From NCBI RefSeq assembly GCF_025370935.1, contig NC_133485.1, positions 19,504,103 through 19,568,102 on the forward strand: 64,000 nucleotides of DNA. The letters are read 5' to 3'. Source of the DNA: Choristoneura fumiferana (lineage: Eukaryota > Arthropoda > Insecta > Lepidoptera > Tortricidae). Below are positions 1 through 12,009 of this stretch, piece by piece (within the stretch, counting starts at the first letter, position 1; each line of letters opens with the position of its first letter). The translations under genes and the position numbers were made by a program. The notes under the pieces were generated by a model, which saw nothing but the letters and a program-made list of their open reading frames with translations, searched no databases and had not been told where the DNA came from.

Positions 1-189
1 TAATTTTAGTCTCTACTTAGTTATAGCAAATACACACCAATAAAAACAAAACTGATATGTTCCACAAAAAAATATGGACTAAGAATACCTATATTAAAAA
101 AAAACCTAAAAAAAATGTGAAAATACATGCATTTCTCTAGTGCTACTTTAGCATAGGGCTTTGGAAGCTACAAACAAGAATATATTAAC

Positions 190-920
190 AATACCTGGCA
201 GTGCTCCTAAAACCATCATTATACATTAATATACTTATATCTTTTAATATAATTAATTTTTTTTGTATAAATAATGTGCTTCAAACAAGATAATTGCTTT
301 CTAAAACTTACTTGCACTGTTTCATAACTACATTTTGCATTACTTACGCATTTTAAATTAGGTGATAATTTGCAAACACATTTGTCTTCTACCTGATAGA
401 ATAGCTTTTTAATGCCCTAACTGGTTGTGAACGGTAATTAAGTGTTGTTGTTATAGTTGTTTTCACCTACAGAGCTAATTTTGGTCCCTACAAATAAAAT
501 CATATCAAATATAATATAGTCATATAAGAGTGTGTGAGTGAGAAGCAACTCACACTACATAGCAAATGTAATCTACATTAAAAAAAACCGGCCAAGAGCG
601 TGTTGGACACGCTCGAAATAGGGTTCGTAGCCATTACGAAAAAATTAGGTAATAATTATATTTACACTAACTGGTAGTGCTCCTAAAACCATCACCATTT
701 TTGAATATTTTAACTCATATTTTATTTTTGCATGAAAATAGTGCTTCTAAAAAAAAGTTCGGTTTCTAGAACTTACTTACACTAATTCATAAATAACAAC
801 ATGACGAATTTTAAATAATGAGATAATTTGCAAAACACATTTGTCTACCTGATATAATAGCTTTTTAATGCCCTAACTGGATGTGAATGGTAATTAAGTC
901 CCATTGTTATAGTTGTTTGC
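190..920. repeat. Direct duplication in the 5' flank of copy A
   Basis: Two related blocks, about 190-475 and 668-920, share 'gtgctcctaaaaccatca', 'aatagctttttaatgcccta' and 'gttatagttgtt' in the same order. A reverse-complement relative lies upstream of copy B (about 10930-11200), so this block is part of the inverted duplication and may hold promoter sequence. A fragment of the 'ccggccaagagcgtgt' repeat family lies between the blocks at 589-655. Confidence 0.7.
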
Positions 921-1141
921 TAACTTTTTGAGGTAAACCTTAAATTTCTTAATTGATTTATGATTATTATTAACAATTAACGTTAAGTTCGACCTGCGGT
1001 ATCCTCCGCAGTCTGTTCGGAGCTCACCGCGTGTAAAAGTCTATTTATTGTGCTTTGGTTTTTCTGTGCTAATTCCCTGATTAAAAGTAATTGGAACACT
1101 TACTTAACGCGTGCCGTACTGTATACATATCCATTGTGAAA

Positions 1142-2795
1142 ATGTCGCATTGTGAAATAACGTCGCGTTTATGTGGTGACATGGAGGCCGCTGCTTTAGT
1201 TACGGCATCCAATGAGGCATTGCCTAAAGACGTGGAACAAATATTCCAGCAAGTCAGCAAATATGATAAAATGAAGGCGCTCATAAAATTGCTCGGAGAA
1301 AATGGTAAGATCATAAAATTATTTCTTACCAGCATTTGTCGCGACTTTTCTTTTTTATTTTCATTTTAAAGTGACGTGTTTGCCTGTGTGAGTGACGTAA
1401 GGACGGTCAGATTTGCTACTAGTAGTTTTGATTCCTATGTTTACTATTGTTTACTGTTTTAGATGGAAAGAGCGTCCTAGTTTTCGTAAAAACGAAACGC
1501 AACGCGGACTTCATAGCCGTGATGCTCTCTGAGCAGCAAAAGTTAACTTCGTCTATCCACGGAGACCGCCTGCAGCGCGACAGGGAGCAGGCGCGGCAGA
1601 ACTTTATGAGCGGACACCACAACATCCTGGTGGCCACGTCGGCGGCTGTTTGCGGCCCTGGTGAGTGCCATATTGATATTGCTAAGCATTAGAACATAAG
1701 AACATTGCGAAAAAATGCAAGGAAGTATCGGAACTGGACAGTTCTTGTTTCCAGCCTTACGTAACAGGATGGTGAATTTTTGGGGCACTCATTCCTAAGA
1801 TTTTTTATTTTATTTTTATTAAAGTAAACAGTTGTGTTATACATTTTGTTTTAATTACAGATATTAAACACGTTGACATGGTGGTCAATTACGATCTTCC
1901 AACGAGCGTAGACGAGTACGTGCACAGGATCGGAAGAGCCGGGCGCGTCGGCCACAGAGGGAAAGCTGTATCTTTCTTCGATGTTGATCATGTAAGTACT
2001 CTGCTCTAATAGTTTCAGTACAGGTACTTTCTTTGTAATGTATGAATATTAAGTTGTTAAAACTTTAATTATTAATTACTATTCCTGATATTGATTTCGC
2101 AAAGTAATCACAAGTTTTGACAAGATACTGATGCCTAATAATGCAAATTGAGAGTGACTCAATTAATTCTGGTAATTAATTTACAGGACGCGGGATTAGT
2201 GGCTGATTTGGCCAGAGTTCTGCGGCAAGCCGACCAACCCTTACCAGACTTCTTCCCAGTCAGCGGCGCGGCCACGTGCCAGGCCAACGATGCGATGGCG
2301 GTGACGTCAGAGTAAGTGCAACATATTCCTATGAATCAACTGTACGCCCATAAACTCGTCTCTCTTCTTTGGCAGCAGTATAGTCAGACAACCTATTTTG
2401 CACTCTGCACTTTCTCCTGATACTAATACTCTTGTTAAATCCATACTAATTGAAACTTAAAAATTTACTTTTTTACCAAACTTTCACTTAGTATTAGCCA
2501 TTGCAAAATGGGATTCATGGAAACCAGATATAGCAATTAAACCCTGATCCATCAATTAATAGACAGTAGACCTGAAGTAGTCAGTATTCAGGCCATCAGT
2601 TTTTCATTAATGGACATGTCCTGTTTCTGCTATCGCAGGACTTCAACGGCGCACCAGCTGCAGTGTCCCGCGGCCTCCTGCCTGCCGAGGAACGGCGCGC
2701 GACAGTTGGTGATGACGCCGCATGGACCTTTAATCTATTGGTGCTGTTTCCGCAGTGAATGTTCATACTATGGTGCGTCTGACTACAATACGTAG
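1142..2795 (+). CDS. Vasa-like protein, helicase C-terminal lobe only (copy A)
   Basis: Five exons: 1142-1304, 1463-1660, 1861-1991, 2187-2311, 2639-2795. They join in frame through GT-AG introns into 257 codons plus TAG. The protein starts just before the RecA2 lobe of a DEAD-box helicase (DVEQIFQQVSKYDK, as in Vasa/DDX4). Motif IV-like LVFVKTKR, the SIHGDR segment, and motif VI HRIGRAGRVG are present, followed by a C-terminal tail ending ECSYYGASDYNT. The RecA1 lobe (Q motif, Walker A, DEAD) is absent, so ATPase activity on its own is not expected. Motif V, normally ARGLD, reads VCGPD; the usual Arg is lost, and copy B has the same change. The ATG at 1142 was chosen because copy B has an equivalent Met-Ser start; a poly(A) signal AATAAA lies at 3146-3151. 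It could be a transcribed pseudogene, but the open frame and intact splice sites argue for function. The vasa assignment is by motif, not by search. Confidence 0.68.
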
Positions 2796-4580
2796 GTAGA
2801 ATGACTTCAGGCTCCACTAAACCATTATTTTTATTTAGTTCTTTTTTTTTGGTTAGTTAAGCCACAAAATAGGGCTTAATTTAATGACTTCGCTTGTTTT
2901 TGATAGTAATATAGGTGCTGCTTCCAGCGATTTATCGTTTTATTTATTCTTTTTCGTCCAAGTGTTAAGTGCTCATTGTTATTATTTCAGTCTTGATGTT
3001 GTAAACTTTCTTCGTAAAGTTATAAAGTTATTTTCTTTTCTTCAAACATTTTTGTCACCCACGTTATTATTTTTGAAGCCATACTTTCTGTATTTATTAC
3101 CAATGTACTTAATTTAAGTAAATTGTTATGATGCCGATGAGTCACAATAAAGTTTCATCTAGATTTTATAATGTGTTAACTACCTAATCCGTTCACATTT
3201 TGGACTCGTTATTTGTATTATTGTTATTAGTTATAACTAATTAATGGTTTAAAATTTTCGTCTCGTACATGTACAAAGTTATCTTTGTAAGTGTTTAAAT
3301 ATCCTCGTAGTTTAAAATAATTTACTTTGGTGGTTTATAATTAGTAAAATTTGTATATAATTAGTTAAGGAATTCATTTTGTTGTATTACCACAGCAAGA
3401 GATTCAATAAAAGTATGTTTTTAATTTACGTTTTTGTTTTACTATTCCTGAATTTCAAAACATTAATCAATCGGAGTTGTCATGCGCCTTTTCTTATACA
3501 AAAATATCCCTTGTCGGGCCCTTTCACACTAACTAACATTAGTAACTATTGGGATCGTTAGTCTCATATTTTTTTGCGCTGGGGTATAAGCCTGTGGTTG
3601 ACCTCTACAATGAGGGCTATCGTTTCAAAAAACATCTAGTGAGACAAATCTCACTAGATGGCGCACTGTTGCGTGAGGTTTTTAAGTGTGGCTTTCAGAG
3701 CCTGTTATTACGGGCGTTAAAACAAAGTTTAGATTAAAATCATATTTAATACACCTTAAAACCTTACCATAAAAATATTCAGCAACCACAGTGTTGCTTA
3801 GTCCCGTTTTGTTCGGAAAAAAAGGGAGGACAAAAGTTTCCGAAAGACAAAACTGTCTCATAACACAGACATTAATTGCCTCATACCGCATAATTGCCAT
3901 AATTAATTTCAGGTAATGCAAAATATTCACAAAATTATTCTAATTATAAATAAACCCGCGTAGCTCACCCAAAAACTATGAGATTTGACATTTCGGAGAC
4001 CTTACGCTACACTAGCGCCCCTAGCGGCGAATTCATTCGCGATAGCCCTCATTGGTTTAAAGCAGCGTTGGCACCAGAGATGCAAATAATAAATCTCGTG
4101 ATAAACAAATGTAATTTCGCACATGATTTGCAAAACTCAGAGGTGCGAGTACGGATTTGAACATGAGCCCATGCTTGCTCTGTTCTGTTGAAATATTGCG
4201 GTACACCTGATTAAAATACCTTGAATAAGTCAGAAAACATGTTGATGAGAACACCTGTGAATAAGAATATGCACCCATAAGTTCCCGCAGAAATATGTAT
4301 CGGTCCCACCACGATTTTGAGCGAGCGGCGACGCGACGCGCGATCTAATACACTACGCGTGTTGCTAACTAACCTCTGCGGAGTTCGCGTCTACACCGCG
4401 CAATGAACACAAAATTCGCTTTTCGCGCCGCCTGGTCGTCCTGTAATCACTGGCCGCGCAAGCGCAGGGCTAATTGCGGGCAGTTGTGATATGGAGCCAC
4501 TATTCCAAGATACTTAATTTTAAACGCTAAGGTTCCCGGTTCCCAGGTACTGCGTCCAAACCTGTTATTTAGAGTTTTAA
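2796..4580. other. Intergenic AT-rich spacer
   Basis: Contains the likely 3' UTR of copy A (AATAAA at 3146 and again near 3406) and then scattered short repeat fragments, for example 'ctagatggcgc' around 3650 and a matching inverted piece around 4010. The 4310-4500 stretch is GC-rich with many CG dinucleotides but shows no supportable gene. Confidence 0.5.
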
Positions 4581-4684
4581 CGTTTGCGTGATGCTATGCA
4601 GTTTTATTTCATACTTTACCATAGGTTTTTCCCGCGACTTCGTCTGTCACGAATCCGTTTATCGCTATCCAACTACGGCTCGGA

Positions 4685-5045
4685 TGGACGTTGGGACAGT
4701 AAAAGTTCTTGACTGGAGACGGCGAATTGACAAGCGCAGCATAGGCCGTCCAACGAGATGGACCTGGTTAAAGCCGTGTGTTTGCGGTGAATGCAGGCCA
4801 CTTCCAATTGAAGCAAAGAGGTCTATGGGGGACGCCTATGTCCAAATTCAAATGCAAATCATTTATTCAGTTAATAGGACGCAATGGGCACTTTTACACG
4901 TCATTTTTAGGGTTCCGTAGTCAAAATGGCAAAAACGGAACCCTTATAGTTTCGCCATGTCTGTCTGTCTTGTCTGTCTGTCTGTCCGCGGCTTTGGTCA
5001 GGGACTATCAATGCTAGAAAGCTGTAATTTTGCACAAATATACGG
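4685..5045 (+). mobile_element. Composite of retrotransposon 3' ends
   Basis: At 4685-4845 the + strand reads like the C-terminal coding end of an RTE-type LINE (frame: LDWRRRIDKRSIGRPTRW, then SMGDAYVQ). It joins at about 4845 to the reversed 3' end of another retroposon ('aggacgcaatgggcactttt'), then at 4905-5045 to the 'gggttccgtagtcaaaatgg' end of a common lepidopteran repeat with a (TGTC)n run. This is a mosaic of at least three repeat families. Confidence 0.6.
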
Positions 5046-5675
5046 CGTGTATTTTTGATACTACCTCAAACTTTAAGGGTAGTTAGTGAAGGCCCTAATT
5101 ATCACATTTTATTAAATTTTAGTAAAAAATTAGACTTATTATTTTCCTGATAAAATTAATTAACACACAATGTATCACTACGTGATACTACTTTGTTTTT
5201 GTTCAAAACGTCGTTAAAATTATTTATATAACATTAATGTAATATTCATTATAATTTAATTAGGTATTTTCTATTTTTTTTATTGTATAAATTACCTATT
5301 TAAATTTATAAGTAAAAAGTTTGCATGCTGAAAGGCAAGAAAGGACACAAAATTATTTGACAAATAACTAAATTATCTTTATCTTTATCTTTGGATTTAA
5401 ACAATATTCCTAAGACTATGAATATTCTTGGTCAAAGAATTCCTTTTTTTCTGTGCATAGGATCGACTGCGCCGCGCGTATGAGTCGTCTAGCTCGATGC
5501 CTCGTAGCATCTGTCGCTGTCGGTCGCTGCGATGTGAGTTTCTGCGCGTTGCAAAAGAAGAAAGAAATGTTTCATAAAAAGAAACACCAGAACAGTTTCT
5601 GTTTAAAACTATGAAATAAGTAAAGCAATGGACGTTAATATTACGACGGAGACAGAACTAGATTATGGTGGTGGC

Positions 5676-5766
5676 ACTACAATAAGGCTGTTCAGATGAA
5701 CGCGCGGAGACGCGCGGTTGGCTCGGCGCGCGTCACTGCGCGTTCATCTGAACTTAGCCTTATATT
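5676..5766. mobile_element. Short hairpin MITE
   Basis: Terminal inverted repeats 'aaggctgttcagatgaacgc' and its near complement ending 'tcatctgaacttagcctt' enclose a GC-rich centre of about 40 bp. Family not assigned. Confidence 0.55.
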
Positions 5767-5951
5767 TCAAACTCAAAATCAAACTCTGTATTGCATTATT
5801 ATTAATATTTTATTTATTTATTGCTTTATTTTCACCCTGCCTAATAAAACAAACAACCGTCTTGGTATAGCCAGTCTCTCAGTCATGACGGTAATTTATT
5901 GAGATTTAGCTGTTTTTGTATTATTAGGTAGTTTGTCGTCTGTCGACCGAG

Positions 5952-8900
5952 TCATTTAATACAGTAGTCACTCACACCATAATTTGAACATTCACAGCAA
6001 TACGGAAGCCACACCGACAAGCAGCCATCGTATGCCGACGTCTCTGGCATTTGCCAGTCATTGCTCTCCTCGGACGGCTGCGGCAGATTTGGCGCTGAAT
6101 ATCTGCAATAACAGAAACAAAACAAGATTAGGTAAGATTGGTTTTTGTAGTCTTTTTGTATTTTTTTATTTTAACTCAAACTTTGTTACTTTTTGTTTTT
6201 TTTGTTGTTTTTTTTTTTAGTGTGGCTAAATAAATAAAAACCGGCGAAGAGCGTGTAGAACACACCCGAAATAGGGTTCCGTAGCCATTACGAAAAAGTT
6301 AAGTAATAGGTATATTCTATGGATTTCGTATTTTACACGGAATATTCCAAGTTTCGGTATATTTAATACCTTGACTGCTATTTACACTACTAATAATTCT
6401 CAAGAAAACTTAACCGTTATAGTTTTCCTTGTAAGTTTGATATACTTACTACCATCCTGAATTTTTTCAAATATTTCCACCCACCGGTGTACCTACATTT
6501 TAGAGGGGGGGGGGGAACGCACCAAGTAAAAATAGGTGAGGTTTGGTTAGGTTAGCCAACTCCAAACAGGAGGGGCAAGTATATGTGCGTACTATAGTTG
6601 CTACGGTCAGCGAAATAAGTGGTCTATCAATTTTAAAACAAGTTCCTACCAAATGAATATGTCGCTAAAGTCGAACTTTCAAGTTGACAGACACGTCTAT
6701 GGTATTATTGTTTTATGACGCATGCAAACGATTATCAATTTGACGGTGGTAGACCACATATTTGGCTTTTGGCTGATGGTACATCCAAATAAATATGTTG
6801 CACTTACATGGAAGTGCTTTCGCCTTGAAAGAAGTCTGGTAAGGGTTGATCGGCTTGCCATAGAAATTTGGCCAGATCAGCCACTATATCTCTGTCCTGA
6901 AAATTAATCACCAAAGTTACTTTAGTCAACGTAGGCATTGCCATAGAACGAGGAAACGCAGCAAGCCTTATAAGCAGACCAATAACAGCGGTCTGGGAGA
7001 TATTTTTAAACAGGATTTTAGGTTTAGAATAAAAGTGAGTTTTAGATCAACTTTTCTTTGTTTTTTGGTATGTTGTATACTTGTTACTTATTGTACGATT
7101 TACTGTGTGTTAATAAATAGTAACCGGGTGACCGAGCTTTGCTCGGACTAAAACTCGGTAGGTAATAAGCGTTTTTCCAGAGATACGAACAAGCTAGATC
7201 GATTTGTCATCCCCGAAAACCCCTATATACCAAATTTCATCGAAATCGTTGGAGCCGTTTCCGAGATCCCCGAATTATACATACAAGAATTGCTCGTTTA
7301 AAGGTATTACACATTATCTCTAGTCACTATCAATTTGTATTTTAGGCATGAGTATCAATAAGTCAACAAAACAAATAAACAACAAACAAATTAATAGGTA
7401 CAACAAACAAACAAATTAATTATTATTATTATTAAGTCAAAAATAGTGATAACTACAAAAAACAATTCCACAAATAAGTAATACCGACTTTGGGATGGCA
7501 CACATAAAAAAGTGTTAGCTAAGTCAGTAGGTATAGTGGCATTTTTTGAGCAATATAATAGGTAAGTACTTACTTGAGTCACATCAAAGAAAGATATAAC
7601 TTTCCCTCTGTGGCCAATGCGCCCGGTTCTCCCGATCCTATGCACGTACTCGTCTATGCTCGTTGGAAGATCATAATTGACCACTATATCAACGTCTGTA
7701 ATATCTGAAATAATAATAGTGTGTACTAAATCAGTATGTATTTCAATGTGTACCTACTTCATTTGTTATGTGGTAGAGCCTTACTGTAAGATCAGTCGCT
7801 GGCTGCAGTACGAATGGGCCGGCTCGACCGGGTTAGTTACCACACTCCCACAGAATACCGGCGTGAAATAGAAGTTTTGTGTTTCGTACGGTGACTCCCC
7901 TCCCCCTTCCCCCCTCCTCCCCGCCGGCAACGCACCCGCAGTCCAAATAATGCTGTAGGTGTCCATGGGCGGCGGTGATCACTTACCATCAGGTGACCCG
8001 CATGCTCGTTTGCCAGCTATTTGATAAAAAAATTGGTTGTTTTATTTTCATCCACGGAACCACAAAATTAAGAGTTTTTGAAAGTACCTCACAACACTAT
8101 AAGAACAACACCAATATTATCAAAAAGACAATTGCCATGTTGTCTGAAATTATACAAATTCTTATTTTATTTTATTTATAACCAGGTTGTTATGGTTTTC
8201 ATTAAAAAAAAATATTTACTAATAAATTTATTGATCACGACCTCTGTCAGAAGCATGGACAAAATATAGTATTATATTTTGTCTATGGTCAGAAGTCAAC
8301 TAGGGTAGGTATATATCAATAAAATTAGGCTAGGAACTAGCCATTATTTTACATTTGTTAATTTACATGATTCCAATATTTCCAATATTTCAATCTGATC
8401 TACTCAATCCGTGCGTTTTGATTGCCATGTTTAATGTACCATCAGCCAAATATGTGGTCTATCACCCTAAAGTTGATAATCGTTTGCATGTCATAAAGCA
8501 ATAATACCAATAGACGTGTCTGTCAACTTGAAAGTTCTTCTTTAGCCACATAATATGCATTTGATAGATACTTGTTTGAATATTGATAGACCACTTGTTT
8601 GGCTGATGGTACATACAATATCGATACCTAGGTACAAGCTGCCACAACTTTAATGTTTTGGATCATGGATTCATTATAACACGGAAAACAGATAGCCATT
8701 GGGGCCGAAAAGTTCACGAATGGAGACCGCGGATCGGCAAGCGCAGCGTAAGACGTCCACCAACGAGAGGGACGGATCAACTGCTAAAGCCGTGGGCTCA
8801 CAGTGGATGCAGGTTACTTCCAAATTCAAATTCATTTATTTCGTCAACATAGGCACAAAACAGATAGGTAGGTACAGAAATCAATCTACATACAAGGTGT

Positions 8901-10756
8901 GCTCGTGCAACTCACACATGGACACGCATACGGACACGATATCTCGGACCGGTTGGGACCAGTGCGAGCGCGAGTGCCATCCGCTTGAGACACGCGTCCG
9001 TGAACTTTTTTGTGCAATTACACTTTAAAATCATGCATTATAGTAGTGATTATAGTCATGCATTTCGCCAATGTCGAAATCGTCGCAAGATATTTTCTGT
9101 GACAAATTTGTAATATAACAATGACATCAACATTAAAATATTAATTTATATTTCCATTCTTCCCGTTTCATTTTTAACAATAAATACAACATCTAGATAC
9201 GAGTGCCACTACCACGATAGTTTTTTGTGCATAAACCATAGTTGACAACCCTAGAGCGACCGCCGAGCGTAGGTATGAAAAGTGAAGTTCATACATGAGA
9301 TTGACTTCAGTAACTATCTGTTTTGTGACATAGGTAAATAAAACCGAACCAACTGGAGGTCTATAGGGGAGGTATGTAGAATAATGGAAGATCTACGGCT
9401 GATAGTAAAATGAATATCAATACGGCACTTACCAGGACCGCAAATAGCTCCCGTCGTGGCCACCAGGATGTCGCAGTGTCCGTTCATAAAGCTCTGCCGC
9501 GCCAGCTTCCTGTGACGGTGCTTGCGGTCTTCGTGGAGCGACGCTGTTATCTTCTGCAGCTGCTCGAAGAGCACGTCGGCTACGAAATCCGCGGTGCGCT
9601 TCGTTGTTACGAAAACTAGGATGCGCTTGCCATCTGAAAGCAGTAAGTATACAAGAATATAAATTTGCGTTTTATTCTGTAAGTGAATTCCTGAATGCAA
9701 TTGTTTTAATTCGAAACTACTTTCAAATTGTAATTATTTTTGCATTCAGATAGTTTTTTTTTTCCTTCAACCAGTGTTACTTTAATTGTAGTTTTGATTT
9801 CAAATCTTGATACGATTAGTTTTTTTCGTATTCAGTAATCTTATTTAAATTATCTTTCTTGTAGAGTTGACAGTTTATGTAAATTTTGATATAAGATATA
9901 GGTATATCCAAACAAACTATGAAGTACATAAAGTAAAGATAAGATTCGAAGCTACCAGTAGCAAATTTGAACGTCCACACGTCAACACACAGTCAAAGAA
10001 GTTACGGCTGATGGCATATGGACATTTCAGAAAAATATCTAACACGAGCTTTACAACTAGAATCTCGAAGGTAGTACAAGTACCAACCATAGTAAAGCAC
10101 GACTCAAGTACTCTTAAAACAAAAAAAAAAGTGCAAATCGGGCCTGAGCCACGGTATAACAGAAAATATAAACCCTTTTATTCCCTATCCCGTGGGAATG
10201 GTAAAATAATTTTAATTGAAATCTCTTATAATACGGTATTTGACAATTCTTGAATTTGCCATGTCTTATATGTATATTTTGGTGAAAAAATAGGTATACA
10301 CACAGTGTTTAGCGAAGAGAAAACTTAAATCGATTGAAAATTGGATTTATAGTGTTTTTTATTTTATTTATAAATGCTCTTTATCAAACGCTTTTCTCTA
10401 TGCAGCAAGTATGGTGCTACTTGCGTGTGACGTCACATGCAAGTATGTCTTTTCTGTCAATCTTGAATTTCAAACCTTTGTGCATTGTGAAGTTTTAATT
10501 TATAAAAGATATAAAAAGTATTCAAATAATTTATAGTCATGGAGATAGAGCAATAGAGAAAAGCGGCGGCAAATGCTATTTACAAATATTTTATGATCTT
10601 ACCATTTTCTTGGATCAGTTTAATGAGCGTCATAGTTTTTTCAAATTTGTTGACTTCTTTGAATGATTGATCGACGTCCCCGCATATGTTCGGTAATGCC
10701 TCCTTGGACGTCGAAGCTAAAGCAACGGTCTCCATGTCACCATAAAAACGAGACAT
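5952..10756 (-). CDS. Vasa-like protein, helicase C-terminal lobe only (copy B)
   Basis: Inverted paralogue of copy A. Minus-strand exons in order: 10756-10603, 9633-9433, 7704-7574, 6896-6808, 6102-5952. They join in frame to 241 codons plus TGA, with the same intron phases as copy A (1, 1, 0, 2). Recognisable pieces are NICGDVDQSFKEVNKFEK, motif IV-like LVFVTTKR, altered motif V ICGPD, motif VI HRIGRTGRIG, and a tail ending CCECSNYGVSDYCIK that matches the tail of copy A. As in copy A, the ATP-binding RecA1 lobe is missing. Exon 4 is shorter than in copy A by 36 nt, a multiple of three. Introns hold MITEs and retroposon fragments. An alternative in-frame Met lies at 10771. A minus-strand AATAAA sits at about 5895-5900. 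Conservation of frame, splice sites and motif V change in both copies suggests selection after truncation; a recent dead duplication cannot be excluded. Confidence 0.66.
6236..6480 (+). repeat. 'ccggc(c/g)aagagcgtgt' repeat, partial
   Basis: Begins with the family's 5' signature (ccggcgaagagcgtgtagaa), then 'gggttccgtagccattacga'; related copies lie at 589-655, 18085-18568, 22888-23516 and 23514-23640. It lies in the last intron of copy B. The poly-G run and 'ggttaggttagcc' near 6505-6557 follow it. Confidence 0.6.
6586..6783. mobile_element. MITE X, copy 1
   Basis: Inverted ends around 'aaataagtggtctatcaa' and 'tggtagaccacatatttggc', with the internal marker 'aagttgacagacacgtctat'. Other copies are at 8436-8612 and 51217-51393. 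It sits in the last intron of copy B, immediately downstream of exon 4. Confidence 0.65.
7120..7275 (+). repeat. Retroposon tail fragment
   Basis: The sequence 'gtgaccgagctttgctcgg' with 'ccaaatttcatcgaaatcgt' and 'ggagccgtttccgagatcc' resembles 3' ends of lepidopteran interspersed repeats. Intronic in copy B. Exact family not assigned. Confidence 0.4.
7770..8030 (+). repeat. Retroposon 3' end
   Basis: Ends 'accatcaggtgacccgcatgctcgtttgcc' (split: accatcaggtgacccgcatg, then ctcgtttgcc) followed by an A-run. Related ends are at 17590-17870 (+), 48915-49070 (inverted), 52810-53040 (inverted) and 63225-63285 (+). Intronic in copy B, between exons 2 and 3. Confidence 0.5.
8436..8612. mobile_element. 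MITE X, copy 2
   Basis: Complete ends 'gtaccatcagccaaatatgt' and 'cttgtttggctgatggtac' form terminal inverted repeats with GTAC at the outer edges. The interior is the reverse orientation of copy 1. Located in intron 2 of vasa-like copy B. Confidence 0.7.
8690..8860 (+). mobile_element. RTE-type LINE 3' fragment
   Basis: Shows the C-terminal coding end of RTE-type elements (rows 'gaatggagaccgcggatcgg' and 'acgtccaccaacgagaggga', then 'cacagtggatgcaggttact'). Joined at about 8822 to the reversed 'aaattcaaattcatttattt' end of another retroposon. Intronic in copy B. Confidence 0.6.
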
Positions 10757-10929
10757 CCTCACGATCGGCATACGCGAAGAAGTAAGTTTAATGCAATTAG
10801 GAAATCAGCACTGACAAAAACCACAGCAGAAATTTTCGTACACGACGACCTCCTCTTACTTAACGTTAACTATTAATAATATAAAATAGATAAGGGAATT
10901 GTTTTCATCAACTATTAAGTGAACAGGAA

Positions 10930-11200
10930 CAATAATGTGATTTATTTAATACCGCTCAGGTCAAGTTAGGGCATTAACAAATCATTATAGCTAATAGGCA
11001 AATGTCTTTGGCAATTATCTCCTAATTGAAAACATGCCATAGACGATTTGTTTAGAAAGAAATCAGTGCACTAAAGTTACAGAAAACCGATATTTTATCT
11101 ATAATTCACGCACAAACAAAATACGAGTTACAAAACAACTTAAATTAGGATACTTCCCAGTTCTAGAAAGCTATTTTATCACGCAGACGAGTTTAATTAT
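10930..11200 (-). promoter_or_regulatory. 5' flank of copy B shared with copy A
   Basis: On the minus strand this region contains 'gagataattgcc', 'gacatttgcct' and 'ttgttaatgccctaac', the same ordered blocks seen twice upstream of copy A. The match extends beyond exon 1, so the inverted duplication carried upstream DNA. No TATA box is evident; promoter status is inferred. Confidence 0.45.
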
Positions 11201-11319
11201 TATAGGTACTTAAGTAATTCATTAAGTTTAATTATATAGGTACTTAAGTAATACAGAGCACTTTCAACTTTTTGATAACCTTTACCTGTTTATGGAACTG
11301 AAACTTTGCTCACCTTATG

Positions 11320-11760
11320 ATAGCTAAGTTTATGCAAGAAATGTGTGTTCATGCAGTTCCCACCGAGTAGGTACTGCCTTTTCGCAACGTAACGTTTGGC
11401 AACCTATTTCATTTTGCAACTTTTCATTTCGCAAACTCTAAAACTGTAAATATTTCAGGATTTATTTCAGGGCCATCGTGTAGAACCCTTTAGGTTAGGT
11501 TAGGTTAGTTTTATAAAAATCCTGAAATATTTACAGCTTCAGAAATATTAAACAGTTGGGAAATGAAAAGTTGCGAAATGAAACAGGTTGCCAAACGTTA
11601 TTCGCCGAAACATTAGTAAACCAGTTCCCACACTGTACGAACACACACAAACTCATCTATGACCATCACCACACTGCGCAGACGCGTTTCGAACTCAACT
11701 AGAGCTCATCCTCAGAGCAACACAATCGTTCACAGTCTTCACAGTTGTCTGAGTGATGCC
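11320..11760. mobile_element. Repeat with 'gttcgaaacgcgtc', interrupted
   Basis: Matches, in reverse, the repeat at 35860-36060 (shared: 'tatgatagctaagtttatgc', 'catgcagttcc', 'accaccacac', 'gacgcgtttcgaac'). It is split at 11364-11622 by a younger hairpin element. A partial copy is at 17876-17970. Confidence 0.6.
11364..11622. mobile_element. Hairpin MITE with 9-bp target duplication
   Basis: Inserted into the older repeat at 11320-11760 and flanked by the perfect 9-bp direct repeat 'agttcccac' (11355-11363 and 11623-11631). Arms include 'aacgtttggcaacctatttc' and its complement near 11600. The loop carries three tandem TTAGG units (about 11491-11508). A 9-bp duplication suits a Mutator-like element; family assignment is inference. 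Confidence 0.72.
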
Positions 11761-12009
11761 ACATTTTTAACGAACTTAAAATAAAGAAGGAGTTTATCGA
11801 GTTTATCAATTCGGTTATATATTATATTTTTTATATTTGTTACCTCAAAACACCGATTGACTGACTGTGAACCGATTTGAAAAAAAAATCTTTTCGTTTG
11901 TTCAGGAAGACCTTCAATTAGGTCCCATAAGCACCAAATCAGGATCTAATTGTTGGATCCGAAGGAAATCGAGTGAACTCTTCAAATATTGTAGGGACAC
12001 CTATATGGT

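Noticed and set aside
9867..10253. 128-codon + strand frame
   Set aside because: It lacks an ATG at the start, lies in an intron of copy B, has low-complexity composition and no motif; chance frame.
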